Below, piece by piece: positions 1 to 6,112 of a stretch of 8,664 bases of DNA. Source of the stretch: JAICKM01 sp035693165 (GTDB lineage Bacteria > Chloroflexota > Chloroflexia > QHBQ01 > JAICKM01); assembly GCA_035693165.1 (NCBI GenBank), contig DASSGZ010000105.1:1-8664 (forward strand), given 5' to 3'. Made by a program: the position numbers and the translations under genes. The notes beneath the pieces are model-generated. The model made no database searches, was not told the origin of the DNA, and saw only the letters and a list, made by a program, of their open reading frames with translations. Positions within the stretch are counted from its first letter, which is position 1; each line of letters starts with the position of its first letter.

Positions 1-237
1 TTCAACCCCGGCAGCGCCGGCTTCGCCTACAACCGCCACCAGCCCGAAGAGGACTTCAAGGCCGACTCCTGGGCCGACTACGCTGTGCTGGGCGTGGACC
101 AGGGGCGCATCCGCCTGGAGTTCCGGCGCGTGCCCTTCGACCCCGCCGAGATGGTGCGCATCATCCTGGCGAGCGGCGTCCCCTATGCCGAGGACCAGGC
201 CGCCCGCTACCAGCCGCGCGACCCGACGGGGCCGTAA
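1..237 (+). CDS. Metallophosphoesterase (calcineurin-like), C-terminal fragment
   Basis: Only the last 78 codons are in the window; the gene starts upstream. The fragment opens with FNPGSAGF, the NPGS loop that follows the last metal-binding GHTH motif in YfcE/MJ0936-type phosphodiesterases, where it helps close the dinuclear metal site. It then runs through a beta-strand region (YAVLGVDQGRIRLEFRRVPF) and a final helix typical of the family's C-terminus ('...FDPAEMVRIILASGVP'). The family hydrolyses phosphodiester or phosphomonoester bonds with two divalent metals; the substrate cannot be told from this piece. The metal-binding His/Asp/Asn residues lie outside the window, so activity cannot be judged. 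The TAA stop is 14 bp before the next + strand gene, so the two are probably co-transcribed. The family call is fairly secure; the substrate is unknown. Confidence 0.8.
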   Translation, partial: FNPGSAGFAYNRHQPEEDFKADSWADYAVLGVDQGRIRLEFRRVPFDPAEMVRIILASGVPYAEDQAARYQPRDPTGP

Positions 238-251
238 GCGGGCCGCCTGCC

Positions 252-1223
252 ATGCCGGACAAAATCGTCGCGCGCATCCTGCGCGAGAGCGGTGTCGCCA
301 ACCTGGTCGAGTTGCTGGGCGAGGATCTGGCGCCGACGGACCTGCAATCGCTGTTGCTGGCCGTCTTCCACCGGCGGGCCGCGCGCCAGACGCCGCGCCG
401 CGTGCTGGAACAGTACGCGCAAAACCCGTTTGTGCGCCCCGCCCCGGTGGCTGCCGGCGCCCTGCTGGAGATCGACCGGCTGGCGTTGCGCGTGGCGGGG
501 CCGGCCTTCGAGGCGCTCGATCTCTCGCCGCTGGCGCCGCTGGGCACCTGCTCCGCCCTGGCCCCGGTGGACCAGAACCGCGTCGTCAGCACCATCCGCA
601 ATACCGAGGTGGTGGCCGACGCCACGAACGTGCTGGCGCTGGAATGCGTGCTGCGGCGGCGGGCGCAGCGGAACGAGCGAGCTACCGCCCAGGAACCCGT
701 GCGGGTCTGCGCCAGCCAGCGCCTGATGCGGGCGCAACGCTACACGGGACCGCATATGCGCGCCCACTTCCGCATGTTCAGCCTGTGCACCGCGGGGCGG
801 GCGGCGGGCCTGGGCGGCTTTGAGGTGCCCGCGCTCACCGAGCAGCTTGGCTTTTATCTGCGCTTCCTGGCGGGCGTAGAGGAGTTGGGGTATCGTCTGG
901 CGGATACGCGCATCGCCTTCACGCCGCTGGCCGATGAGGCGGCGCGCGACATCCTCGCCCGGCAGGTGATCGCCCCCGTCGTCGCGCAGTTTCCGCGGGC
1001 GCGCCTGGAGTTCGATCCCCACCCGACCACGACGCCGGGGTATTACCAGTGGGTGCGCTTTCAGATCTACGCCCGCGATATGCAGGGCACGGAGTATATG
1101 ATCGGCGACGGCGGGTTCACCGACTGGACCCTGCAGTTGCTCAGCGACCGGCACGAGCGGCTGCTGACCAGCGGTATCGCCACCGAGCGCATCGCCACCC
1201 TGTTCCGCGCCGGGCCGCCGTAA
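252..1223 (+). CDS. Uncharacterised protein with class II aminoacyl-tRNA synthetase-like features
   Basis: A 323-aa soluble protein, no signal peptide or membrane segment; I do not recognise a named family. Three blocks look constrained. Residues 91-131 (SPLAPLGTCS, DQNRVVSTIRNTEVV, DATNVLALE) are rich in Pro, Gly and polar residues. Residues 150-182 (VRVCASQRLMRAQ, then HFRMFSL) resemble the arginine-rich motif 2 strand-loop-strand of class II synthetases. Residues 280-315 (EYMIGDGGFTDW, then LLTSGIATERI) resemble the HisRS end of domain, 'GGRYD ... GIGLER', including the motif 3 arginine (R313). No anticodon-binding domain follows, so it would be a stand-alone catalytic-fold paralogue, comparable in principle to HisZ or PoxA-type proteins. 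This is inference from pattern only. It follows a metallophosphoesterase by 14 bp, with only a weak purine stretch before the ATG. The opposite-strand open frames over this region read as low-complexity Arg/Ala/Gly and are not believable. Confidence 0.8.
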   Translation: MPDKIVARILRESGVANLVELLGEDLAPTDLQSLLLAVFHRRAARQTPRRVLEQYAQNPFVRPAPVAAGALLEIDRLALRVAGPAFEALDLSPLAPLGTCSALAPVDQNRVVSTIRNTEVVADATNVLALECVLRRRAQRNERATAQEPVRVCASQRLMRAQRYTGPHMRAHFRMFSLCTAGRAAGLGGFEVPALTEQLGFYLRFLAGVEELGYRLADTRIAFTPLADEAARDILARQVIAPVVAQFPRARLEFDPHPTTTPGYYQWVRFQIYARDMQGTEYMIGDGGFTDWTLQLLSDRHERLLTSGIATERIATLFRAGPP

Positions 1224-1224
1224 T

Positions 1225-1238
1225 CCCGGCCTGCCGGG
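1225..1238. terminator. Short GC hairpin between convergent genes, possible weak terminator
   Basis: Between the TAA at 1221-1223 and the TAG of the permease gene at 1242-1244 lies CCCGGCCTGCCGGG. It can pair as a 5-bp stem with a 4-nt loop, readable from either strand; an alternative pairing CGGCC/GGCCG exists at 1227-1241. There is no U-tract on either side, so intrinsic termination is doubtful. In DNA this GC-rich such palindromes also occur by chance. Confidence 0.22.
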
Positions 1239-1241
1239 CCG

Positions 1242-2480
1242 CTATTCGTAGCGCAGGGCCACGATGGGGTCGAGGCGCGCCGCGCGGCGGGCCGGGTAGA
1301 TGCCGAAGAACAGGCCCACCGCCACCGAGAAGCCGGTCGCCAGCAGCGCGGCGCCGGGCGTGACCACGGGCGTCAGCGTACCGGTCAGGCTGACCAGGGA
1401 GGCCAGCCCCATGCCGAGCGCGATGCCGATGAGGCCGCCGCTGAGGCTGATCAGGACGGACTCGATCAAGAACTGGCGCAGGATGTCGCTTTGCTGGGCG
1501 CCGACGGCTTTGCGGATGCCGATCTCGCGGGTACGCTCGGTCACGGAGACCAGCATGATGTTCATGATGCCGATGCCGCCCACCAGCAGCGAGATCCCGG
1601 CGATGGCGCCCAGGAACAGCGTCAGGATCGCCACCACGCCGTTCAGCGTCGCCAGCAGGTCGGCCTGGTTGACCACGGTGAAGTCGTTGGCCGCGGTGGG
1701 CAGCCGGTGGCGGGTGCGCAGCAGGTCGGTGACGGCTTCCTGGGCCGCCGTCATGTTGTCCTTGTCGTCCACCTGAATGTAGATCGTGTTCACGTTGTGT
1801 CCGGCGATGGCCGCCTGGCGCCCGCCGAACAGCTTGCGCTGCGCCGTCGTCACCGGGATATAGACCCCGTCGTCCAGCGAACCGAAGCCCGCCCCGCCCT
1901 TGAGTTGCGCCACGCCGACAACGCGGAACGCCAGCCGGTTGATGCGAATCGACTGGCCCAGCGGGTCGGCGCCCTCGAACAGGCCCGAAGCCACGTTGGC
2001 GCCGATCACGGCCACGTTGGTCGCGGCGTTGATGTCGCCGGTGGTGAACCAGTCGCCCGCGGCCAGCGGCAGGTTGCGGATCTCGCCGTAGTCGGGCGTG
2101 GTGCCGCTGATGGTATAGGTGTTGTTCTGGCCGCCGTAGACCACGCTGGCCTGGCGCTGCACTTCGGGCGCCACCAGGATGCAGTAGGGGCAGTCGCCCG
2201 AATTGGCGATGGCCTGCGCGTCTTCCAGGGTCAGCGTCGGGGCGCTGCCGCCGGCGCTGCGCACGCCGCCCTGGCTGATCGCGCCGGGGATGACCGCCAG
2301 CAGGTTGGTGCCCGTGCTGGTGAGCGCGCCGGTGATCGAGTCCTGCGCGCCCTGCCCGATCGCCATCAGCGCGACCACCGCCGCCACGCCGATGATGATG
2401 CCCAGCATGGTCAGCAGGCTGCGTAACTTATTGGCGAGCAGGCTGGCCCAGGCCACGCTCAGACTTTCCCCAAAGGTCAT
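1242..2480 (-). CDS. MacB/FtsX-type ABC transporter permease
   Basis: A 412-aa membrane protein with the MacB permease plan. A short cytoplasmic N-terminus leads into TM1 (about 18-41, LLTMLGIIIGVAAVVALMAIG). A large extracytoplasmic MacB-PCD domain follows (about 43-275; note 'AFRVVGV' and 'DDGVYIPV'). The FtsX domain has three further helices (about 281-312, 337-365, 375-396). The 'ERTREIGIRKAVGA' coupling segment at 315-328 and the closing 'YPARRAARLDPIVALRYE' are family hallmarks. Such permeases are mechanotransmission subunits that act as dimers with an ABC ATPase, often with a membrane-fusion protein, to export peptides, macrolides or lipoproteins. Neither partner is encoded here, so the substrate is unknown. 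The ATG is supported by GGAG at 2487-2490, 6 nt upstream. An odd CPYC sequence sits at residues 97-100 in the extracytoplasmic domain. It is the last gene of the - strand operon. Confidence 0.95.
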   Translation of the reverse strand: MTFGESLSVAWASLLANKLRSLLTMLGIIIGVAAVVALMAIGQGAQDSITGALTSTGTNLLAVIPGAISQGGVRSAGGSAPTLTLEDAQAIANSGDCPYCILVAPEVQRQASVVYGGQNNTYTISGTTPDYGEIRNLPLAAGDWFTTGDINAATNVAVIGANVASGLFEGADPLGQSIRINRLAFRVVGVAQLKGGAGFGSLDDGVYIPVTTAQRKLFGGRQAAIAGHNVNTIYIQVDDKDNMTAAQEAVTDLLRTRHRLPTAANDFTVVNQADLLATLNGVVAILTLFLGAIAGISLLVGGIGIMNIMLVSVTERTREIGIRKAVGAQQSDILRQFLIESVLISLSGGLIGIALGMGLASLVSLTGTLTPVVTPGAALLATGFSVAVGLFFGIYPARRAARLDPIVALRYE

Positions 2481-2507
2481 ATTCCACTCCGTAATTGCGC
2501 CGGCACC

Positions 2508-2540
2508 GCCACCGGGCGAACATGCGGCCCGCCCGGCGGC
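2508..2540 (-). other. Imperfect GC hairpin in the propeller-permease intergenic spacer
   Basis: The 72-bp spacer (2481-2552) contains GCCACCGGGC at 2508-2517 and GCCCGGCGGC at 2531-2540. They can form a 10-position stem with one A-C mismatch and a 13-nt loop. In the - strand transcript it starts 12 nt after the TAG of the propeller gene and ends 27 nt before the permease ATG, leaving the ribosome site free. There is no U-tract, so it is more likely a processing or mRNA-stability element, or a weak attenuator, than a terminator. It could also be chance in GC-rich DNA. Confidence 0.35.
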
Positions 2541-2552
2541 CCAGCGAATCGC

Positions 2553-4427
2553 CTATTGGCCGTAGCGGCGCGCATGTTCCTGCACGCCCAGCAGCCCCAG
2601 CAGCACCTCGCTGTCGGTCCCGGCATATTCCGGGTGATACTCCAGCCGGTTGCGCTCACAGTATTGTACCAGATAGACCTTGCCATCCGAAGGGCTGCGC
2701 TCCTGGAACGCCTCGCTCAGCGGATAGCCGAACACCGGCAGCCCACCGTGGCTTTCCCAGTAGCCGCGTAGGGCCGGGGCCAGGGTGTGGCCGGTCTCCG
2801 GGAAGAAGCGCCCGCCGCCCGTCGTGCGGGCCGTGCGCTGGAACGGCGCCTCGCCCGCCGCCGCGCGGGCGTCGGCCATGTCGGCGCCGAGCCGGCCCAG
2901 CAGCACCTCGGACGGCGTGCCCTTGTATTCGGGGTGCCACTCCAGCCGGGCGCGCTCGGTGTACTGGACGGTGCGCCCATCCTCGATCAGTTCGTCGGTG
3001 ATGGGGAACCCGAACTGCACCAGGCCGCCGTGCTGCTCCCAGTAGGTGCGGAAGATGCCGTGCAGGCAGTGGCCGGTCTCGGTGAAACAGCGCGAACTGC
3101 CGGGCAGGATCGGCGCCCGGCGCTCGACCGGCGCCCAGATGGTCAACTCGCTATGCTCGTCGTAGTCGGCGATATGGACGGCGGCGCCGCCCGCGGCGGG
3201 CACGCTCCAGATGCCGGTGGGGCTGATAAACAGCACGCGGCTGCCGTCGGGCGCCCAGCGCGGATAGGGCAGGTCTTCCTGGATCGGCGAGAGCATGGTG
3301 GGCGTGCCACCGGCGGCGGGGACGGCCCAGAGGTCCCAGATGCCGCCGTGCAGCAGCGGCGCGGCCAGCCCCAGCGCCCGCAACGGCGGCGGCCCCAGGG
3401 CCGTGCTGGCAAACGCAATCGTCTTGCCGTCGGGCGACCAGGAGGGGGCGTAGAAGGTGGCCGTCGTGCTGGCCGCGACCAGCAGCCGGTCGTTGCGCCC
3501 GTCCACATCGGCCACAGACAGGCCCTGCTCCACGCTGCCGTCGGAGTTGATCGTCTGCTGGATATAGACCATGCGCTTGCCGTCGGGCGACACGTCGGGC
3601 ATGAGCGCGCCGGGCAGGACGGGAGTGCGCCGCCCGGTCGCTAGGTCCACGCGCGCCACATCCCAGGTGTCGCCCAGGTCCACTCCCTGGAAGGTCAGTT
3701 CGCGCGACTCGGAGACGTAGAGCGTGCCGTCGGCGCCGAACACCGGATAGCCGAGCGAGTGGCCCGGCGACGGGGTGCTCACGGCGCGCGGGGCGGTGCC
3801 GTCGGGGTTGATGACCCAGAGTTCGGGGCCGCTGTCGATGGTGCCCCGGTCGCGGATGAAGGCGATGCGCCGCCCGTCGGGCGACCAGGCCGGTTGCGAG
3901 GCGTTGCCGGGGTGGCCGTAATAGGTGACGGCCTGTTCGCGGCGCAGGTCGGGCGAGCGCAGCCAGAGGTTGCCGCTATGCACATAGACCAGGCCGCGCG
4001 TGAGCGGGCCGTCGCCGGCCACGACTGTGCCGCGCAGGTTCAGGGTGAAGGTCTGCGGGCCGGGCGTGTTGGCCGCCCGCGCGATGACCTGGATGCCGTA
4101 GGTGCCGGGTACCGGCGGCGCCGCCGCCCGCCCCACCCAGGTGTTTTGCTGCGGCCGCAGGTCCTGCGCGGGCAGGGTGCTGCCCACCCAGGGCACCGGG
4201 CGCCCGTCGGTCCCCACCCATTGCCACGAGGCCAGCAGCACGTTCTGGTCGAATTGCACCGTGAGCGTGACCGGCGCGGCCACGGGCCAGGATGTGCCGG
4301 GCGCCAGGCGCGCGCTGACCACGCTCAGGCGCGCGGGCGCCGCTGTGGCGGGGCGGGCGATCAGCGCGAGAGAAATGCCACCGGCGAGCACGATGAGCGC
4401 GAGCAGCAAGAGCCGGTTGAGTCGCAT
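2553..4427 (-). CDS. Secreted/anchored TolB-like beta-propeller protein with two C-terminal repeats
   Basis: A 624-aa extracytoplasmic protein. Residues 1-30 are a signal peptide or signal anchor (MRLNRLLLLALIVLAGG, then an ARPATAA stretch that could be cleaved). Residues 33-136 look like an Ig-like beta domain ('VTLTVQFDQNV', 'GTYGIQVIA'). Residues 140-435 form a TolB/WD40-like (PD40) propeller with strand-turn boxes WSPDG at 181 and 330, VSPDG at 279, WAPDG at 391, and looser GADG/NPDG turns. Residues 447-514 and 541-614 are two copies of a module of the form ETGH...YWE.HGGL..FG.P...VQY.ER.RLE.HPEY...SEVLLG.LG. I associate that module with Chloroflexota surface proteins, but its function is unknown. 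It probably acts as a scaffold or sensor binding surface outside the membrane. AAAGGA at 4434-4439, 6 nt before the ATG, fixes the start. It lies 21 bp after the CPBP protease gene and 72 bp before the permease gene, suggesting one operon. Confidence 0.93.
   Translation of the reverse strand: MRLNRLLLLALIVLAGGISLALIARPATAAPARLSVVSARLAPGTSWPVAAPVTLTVQFDQNVLLASWQWVGTDGRPVPWVGSTLPAQDLRPQQNTWVGRAAAPPVPGTYGIQVIARAANTPGPQTFTLNLRGTVVAGDGPLTRGLVYVHSGNLWLRSPDLRREQAVTYYGHPGNASQPAWSPDGRRIAFIRDRGTIDSGPELWVINPDGTAPRAVSTPSPGHSLGYPVFGADGTLYVSESRELTFQGVDLGDTWDVARVDLATGRRTPVLPGALMPDVSPDGKRMVYIQQTINSDGSVEQGLSVADVDGRNDRLLVAASTTATFYAPSWSPDGKTIAFASTALGPPPLRALGLAAPLLHGGIWDLWAVPAAGGTPTMLSPIQEDLPYPRWAPDGSRVLFISPTGIWSVPAAGGAAVHIADYDEHSELTIWAPVERRAPILPGSSRCFTETGHCLHGIFRTYWEQHGGLVQFGFPITDELIEDGRTVQYTERARLEWHPEYKGTPSEVLLGRLGADMADARAAAGEAPFQRTARTTGGGRFFPETGHTLAPALRGYWESHGGLPVFGYPLSEAFQERSPSDGKVYLVQYCERNRLEYHPEYAGTDSEVLLGLLGVQEHARRYGQ
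2586..2807 (-). repeat. Second copy of the ETGH/HGGL protein repeat
   Basis: Encodes residues 541-614 of the propeller protein, the C-terminal module. It shares with the first copy the landmarks F.ETGH, YWE.HGGL, FG.P, VQY.ER.RLE.HPEY and SEVLLG.LG. Here the FG.P motif reads FGYP, and a longer loop (ERSPSDGKVYL) precedes VQY. A 26-residue linker separates the copies. It is a protein-level repeat; the DNA copies have diverged. Confidence 0.85.
2886..3089 (-). repeat. First copy of the ETGH/HGGL protein repeat
   Basis: Encodes residues 447-514 of the propeller protein. The order is CFTETGH, YWEQHGGL, QFGFP, VQYTERARLEWHPEY, SEVLLGRLG. A cysteine pair (C447, C454) occurs only in this copy; copy two has Phe and Leu-side residues there instead, with a lone Cys (C590) elsewhere. 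The paired cysteines could form a disulfide outside the cell; this is inference. Confidence 0.85.
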
Positions 4428-4448
4428 GAATGGTCCTTTCAGGTCGGT

Positions 4449-5513
4449 TCAGATATAGCGCGGGCGTTCGCCCTGCTCGGGCAACGGCGCGGGTTGGTAC
4501 GGCGGCTGGTGCTCCGGTGCGCCCGCCGGGAAGAGGATGGCCCGGCCCGGTCGCCCGCGCGTGTAAAGCCAGATGGCGCCCGCGGCCAGGGCCAGTGCCA
4601 CCAGGACGAAGATGCTGGCTTCAGGGCCGAATTCGCCGCCGGTGGCCCAGGCCGGGGCGTTCGGGTCAATCGCCAGCCGCAGCGCCGCCGACGGCGGGAT
4701 ACCGCTGTCGGGGTAGCCGTAGAGCGAGGTCTCGGCCCAGTCCCAGCTTAGATGAAAAGCGATGGGCAGCCAGAGCGCCCCGGTGCGGTAGAGCGCGAAC
4801 AGAAAGACGACCCCGGCCAACCCCACGCCGAGCAGGGCGACCGGGGTGGCGCCGGGGTTCAGCCCGTGCAGCAGCCCGAACGTCACGGCACTGATCGCCG
4901 CGGCGGCCGGGATGCCCAGCACCCGCGCCAGCAGCGCGAACAGGCAGCCGCGCGTGCTCACCTCCTCAAATACCGCGACAAAGAGGAAGAACACGACGCC
5001 CAGCACCAGGCTGCCGATCATCTCCGGCACCGGCGCCACGCCCGTGATGCGATCCCAGCCGCCGATCAGCCCGGCGACGAGGAAGACGCCCACGGCCACC
5101 GGCCCCAGCACGAGGCCAACGGCGGTATCGCGTAGGGCATAGCGCGCGCCCGGCCCCGCCGTGATCAGCCCGACCGTGGGGAAGCCCGGTACGCGCCAGG
5201 TGAGCGTCAGGGCGACCAGGGCCACCAGCACGGCGAGCGTCTGGATGGCCTGCAACGGCAGCATCGCCAGGAGGTCGCCCGGCGCGGGCAGGCTCAGCGC
5301 CACCGGCGCCGCGATCAAGCTGAAGGCGATCAGCAACAGCAGCGATTCCAGGATCCAGGCGCCGAAGACCAGCGCCAGTTGCCCGCGATGCGGCAGCCGG
5401 CGCACCGGCCCGCCGGTGGCCCAGAGCAGCGCCACGCTGCCGGCGGCGATCACGATCCCGGCGAGGGCCGCCAGGATCCAGAAGGGTCCAATGATATCGT
5501 CGATACCTTGCAA
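4449..5513 (-). CDS. CPBP family intramembrane glutamic metalloprotease
   Basis: A 354-aa polytopic membrane protein with about eight hydrophobic helices (first at about 10-32, last at about 299-317) and a proline-rich cytoplasmic tail. The three CPBP/Abi motifs are present: EEVSTR at 183-188 (EExxxR), FGLLH at 212-216 (FxxxH), and HLSWD at 254-258 (Hxxx(N/D)). These are the residues of the Rce1-type intramembrane active site, so it is probably catalytic. Relatives process prenylated proteins, activate or confer immunity to bacteriocins, or cleave membrane substrates; the substrate here is unknown. The start is TTG, chosen because GAGGA at 5518-5522 lies 4 nt upstream and the hydrophobic N-terminus begins right after; no in-frame ATG sits nearby. 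It is the first gene of the - strand operon with the propeller and permease genes, and diverges from the next gene over 32 bp. Confidence 0.93.
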   Translation of the reverse strand: MQGIDDIIGPFWILAALAGIVIAAGSVALLWATGGPVRRLPHRGQLALVFGAWILESLLLLIAFSLIAAPVALSLPAPGDLLAMLPLQAIQTLAVLVALVALTLTWRVPGFPTVGLITAGPGARYALRDTAVGLVLGPVAVGVFLVAGLIGGWDRITGVAPVPEMIGSLVLGVVFFLFVAVFEEVSTRGCLFALLARVLGIPAAAAISAVTFGLLHGLNPGATPVALLGVGLAGVVFLFALYRTGALWLPIAFHLSWDWAETSLYGYPDSGIPPSAALRLAIDPNAPAWATGGEFGPEASIFVLVALALAAGAIWLYTRGRPGRAILFPAGAPEHQPPYQPAPLPEQGERPRYI

Positions 5514-5545
5514 AACGTCCTCATTTCGATTAAGGTGATCGGGCT
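5514..5545. promoter_or_regulatory. 32-bp divergent intergenic region with two ribosome binding sites
   Basis: This short, locally AT-richer gap holds both translation starts' Shine-Dalgarno sites: GAGGA (complement of 5518-5522) for the TTG-start protease gene, and AAGGTGATC (5532-5540) for the + strand gene. It is too short for two full promoters, so the promoters must sit inside the opposite genes' 5' coding ends or overlap. I could not identify convincing -10/-35 pairs. Confidence 0.5.
5532..5540 (+). promoter_or_regulatory. Strong Shine-Dalgarno site for the MazG-like gene
   Basis: AAGGTGATC matches the downstream part of the full anti-SD complement (GGAGGTGATC). AGG ends 10 nt before the ATG at 5546, which supports the first ATG over the internal Met at codon 16. 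Confidence 0.65.
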
Positions 5546-6112
5546 ATGACCGACCAACGCGAACCCGGCCCTGTGCCCGCGAGCCTCGACATGAAACTGC
5601 GCCTGCTGTACCGGGTCTATGAATATCTGCGCGACGCCGATCTGACCAGCGAATCCAGCACCGCCCGGCTGCTGCACGCGCCGGACCCGGCTCACCTGCG
5701 CGCCCGCCTGGCTGACGAGCTGGCGGAACTGGCCGGCGCCGCAGACGGCACCCACCGCCATCGGGGCCTGCCCGGCGATGCGATTCTAGAGGCCAGCCAG
5801 GTCTGTTACTGGATATTCCTGATCGCCGTCGCGGCTCGGCTGCCCTACGACGAACTGCGTCCGCAGGAATGCCTGACGCTGGCGGTGCCCACCCTGCCGG
5901 GCGAGGCGGCAGCCCTGGGCCAGATCCTGGCCCTCGGCATCCGCAGCGGACCCGGCCCGGTGCCGGCCGCCGATCTGCGCGCCGCCCTGCGCCAGGTGGG
6001 GCTGATCTGCCGCGCGCTGGACATCGACCCGGCGGCGCCCGTCGATTACGACCTGGCGCAGATGCGCACGCGCGCCTACCTGGCCGGGTTCTTTCAGGGC
6101 AGCGCCACGTAA
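5546..6112 (+). CDS. Hypothetical helical protein, possibly MazG/HisE-like pyrophosphohydrolase
   Basis: A 188-aa protein with no signal peptide, predicted by eye to be almost entirely helical. The centre carries an acidic helix ADELAEL (56-62), a THRHRG turn (69-74), then GDAILEASQVCYW (77-89). The arrangement of an ExxE-like helix followed by an acidic helix ending in aromatic residues recalls the all-alpha NTP pyrophosphatases (MazG, HisE), which bind Mg2+ through acidic residues and release pyrophosphate. The second motif lacks a clean EExxD, so this is a weak resemblance, not an assignment; a family of unknown function is equally likely. The ATG has a strong Shine-Dalgarno site. It diverges from the protease operon and its last 19 bp overlap the end of the convergent histidinol-phosphatase gene. 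The neighbouring PHP phosphatase makes a histidine-pathway link tempting, but the genes are not co-transcribed. Confidence 0.6.
   Translation: MTDQREPGPVPASLDMKLRLLYRVYEYLRDADLTSESSTARLLHAPDPAHLRARLADELAELAGAADGTHRHRGLPGDAILEASQVCYWIFLIAVAARLPYDELRPQECLTLAVPTLPGEAAALGQILALGIRSGPGPVPAADLRAALRQVGLICRALDIDPAAPVDYDLAQMRTRAYLAGFFQGSAT

Noticed and set aside
207..1154. Long open frame on the minus strand opposite the synthetase-like gene
   Set aside because: Its translation is Arg/Gly/Ala/His-rich without motifs or hydrophobic core, as expected for the antisense frame of GC-rich coding DNA; the + strand frame has structured, patterned protein sequence.
1491..2426. Long open frame on the + strand opposite the permease
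   Set aside because: Translation is dominated by Gly, His, Val, Asp and Arg with no recognisable family, while the opposite strand encodes an unmistakable MacB-type permease.
2477..2686. Small minus-strand open frame ending at the permease start, like a leader peptide
   Set aside because: It is the alternative frame of the propeller gene's C-terminal end; the permease ATG already has its own ribosome site.
3759..4751. 330-codon open frame on the + strand across the propeller and protease genes
   Set aside because: Low-complexity Arg/Gly-rich translation running antisense through two well-supported genes; a product of high GC.
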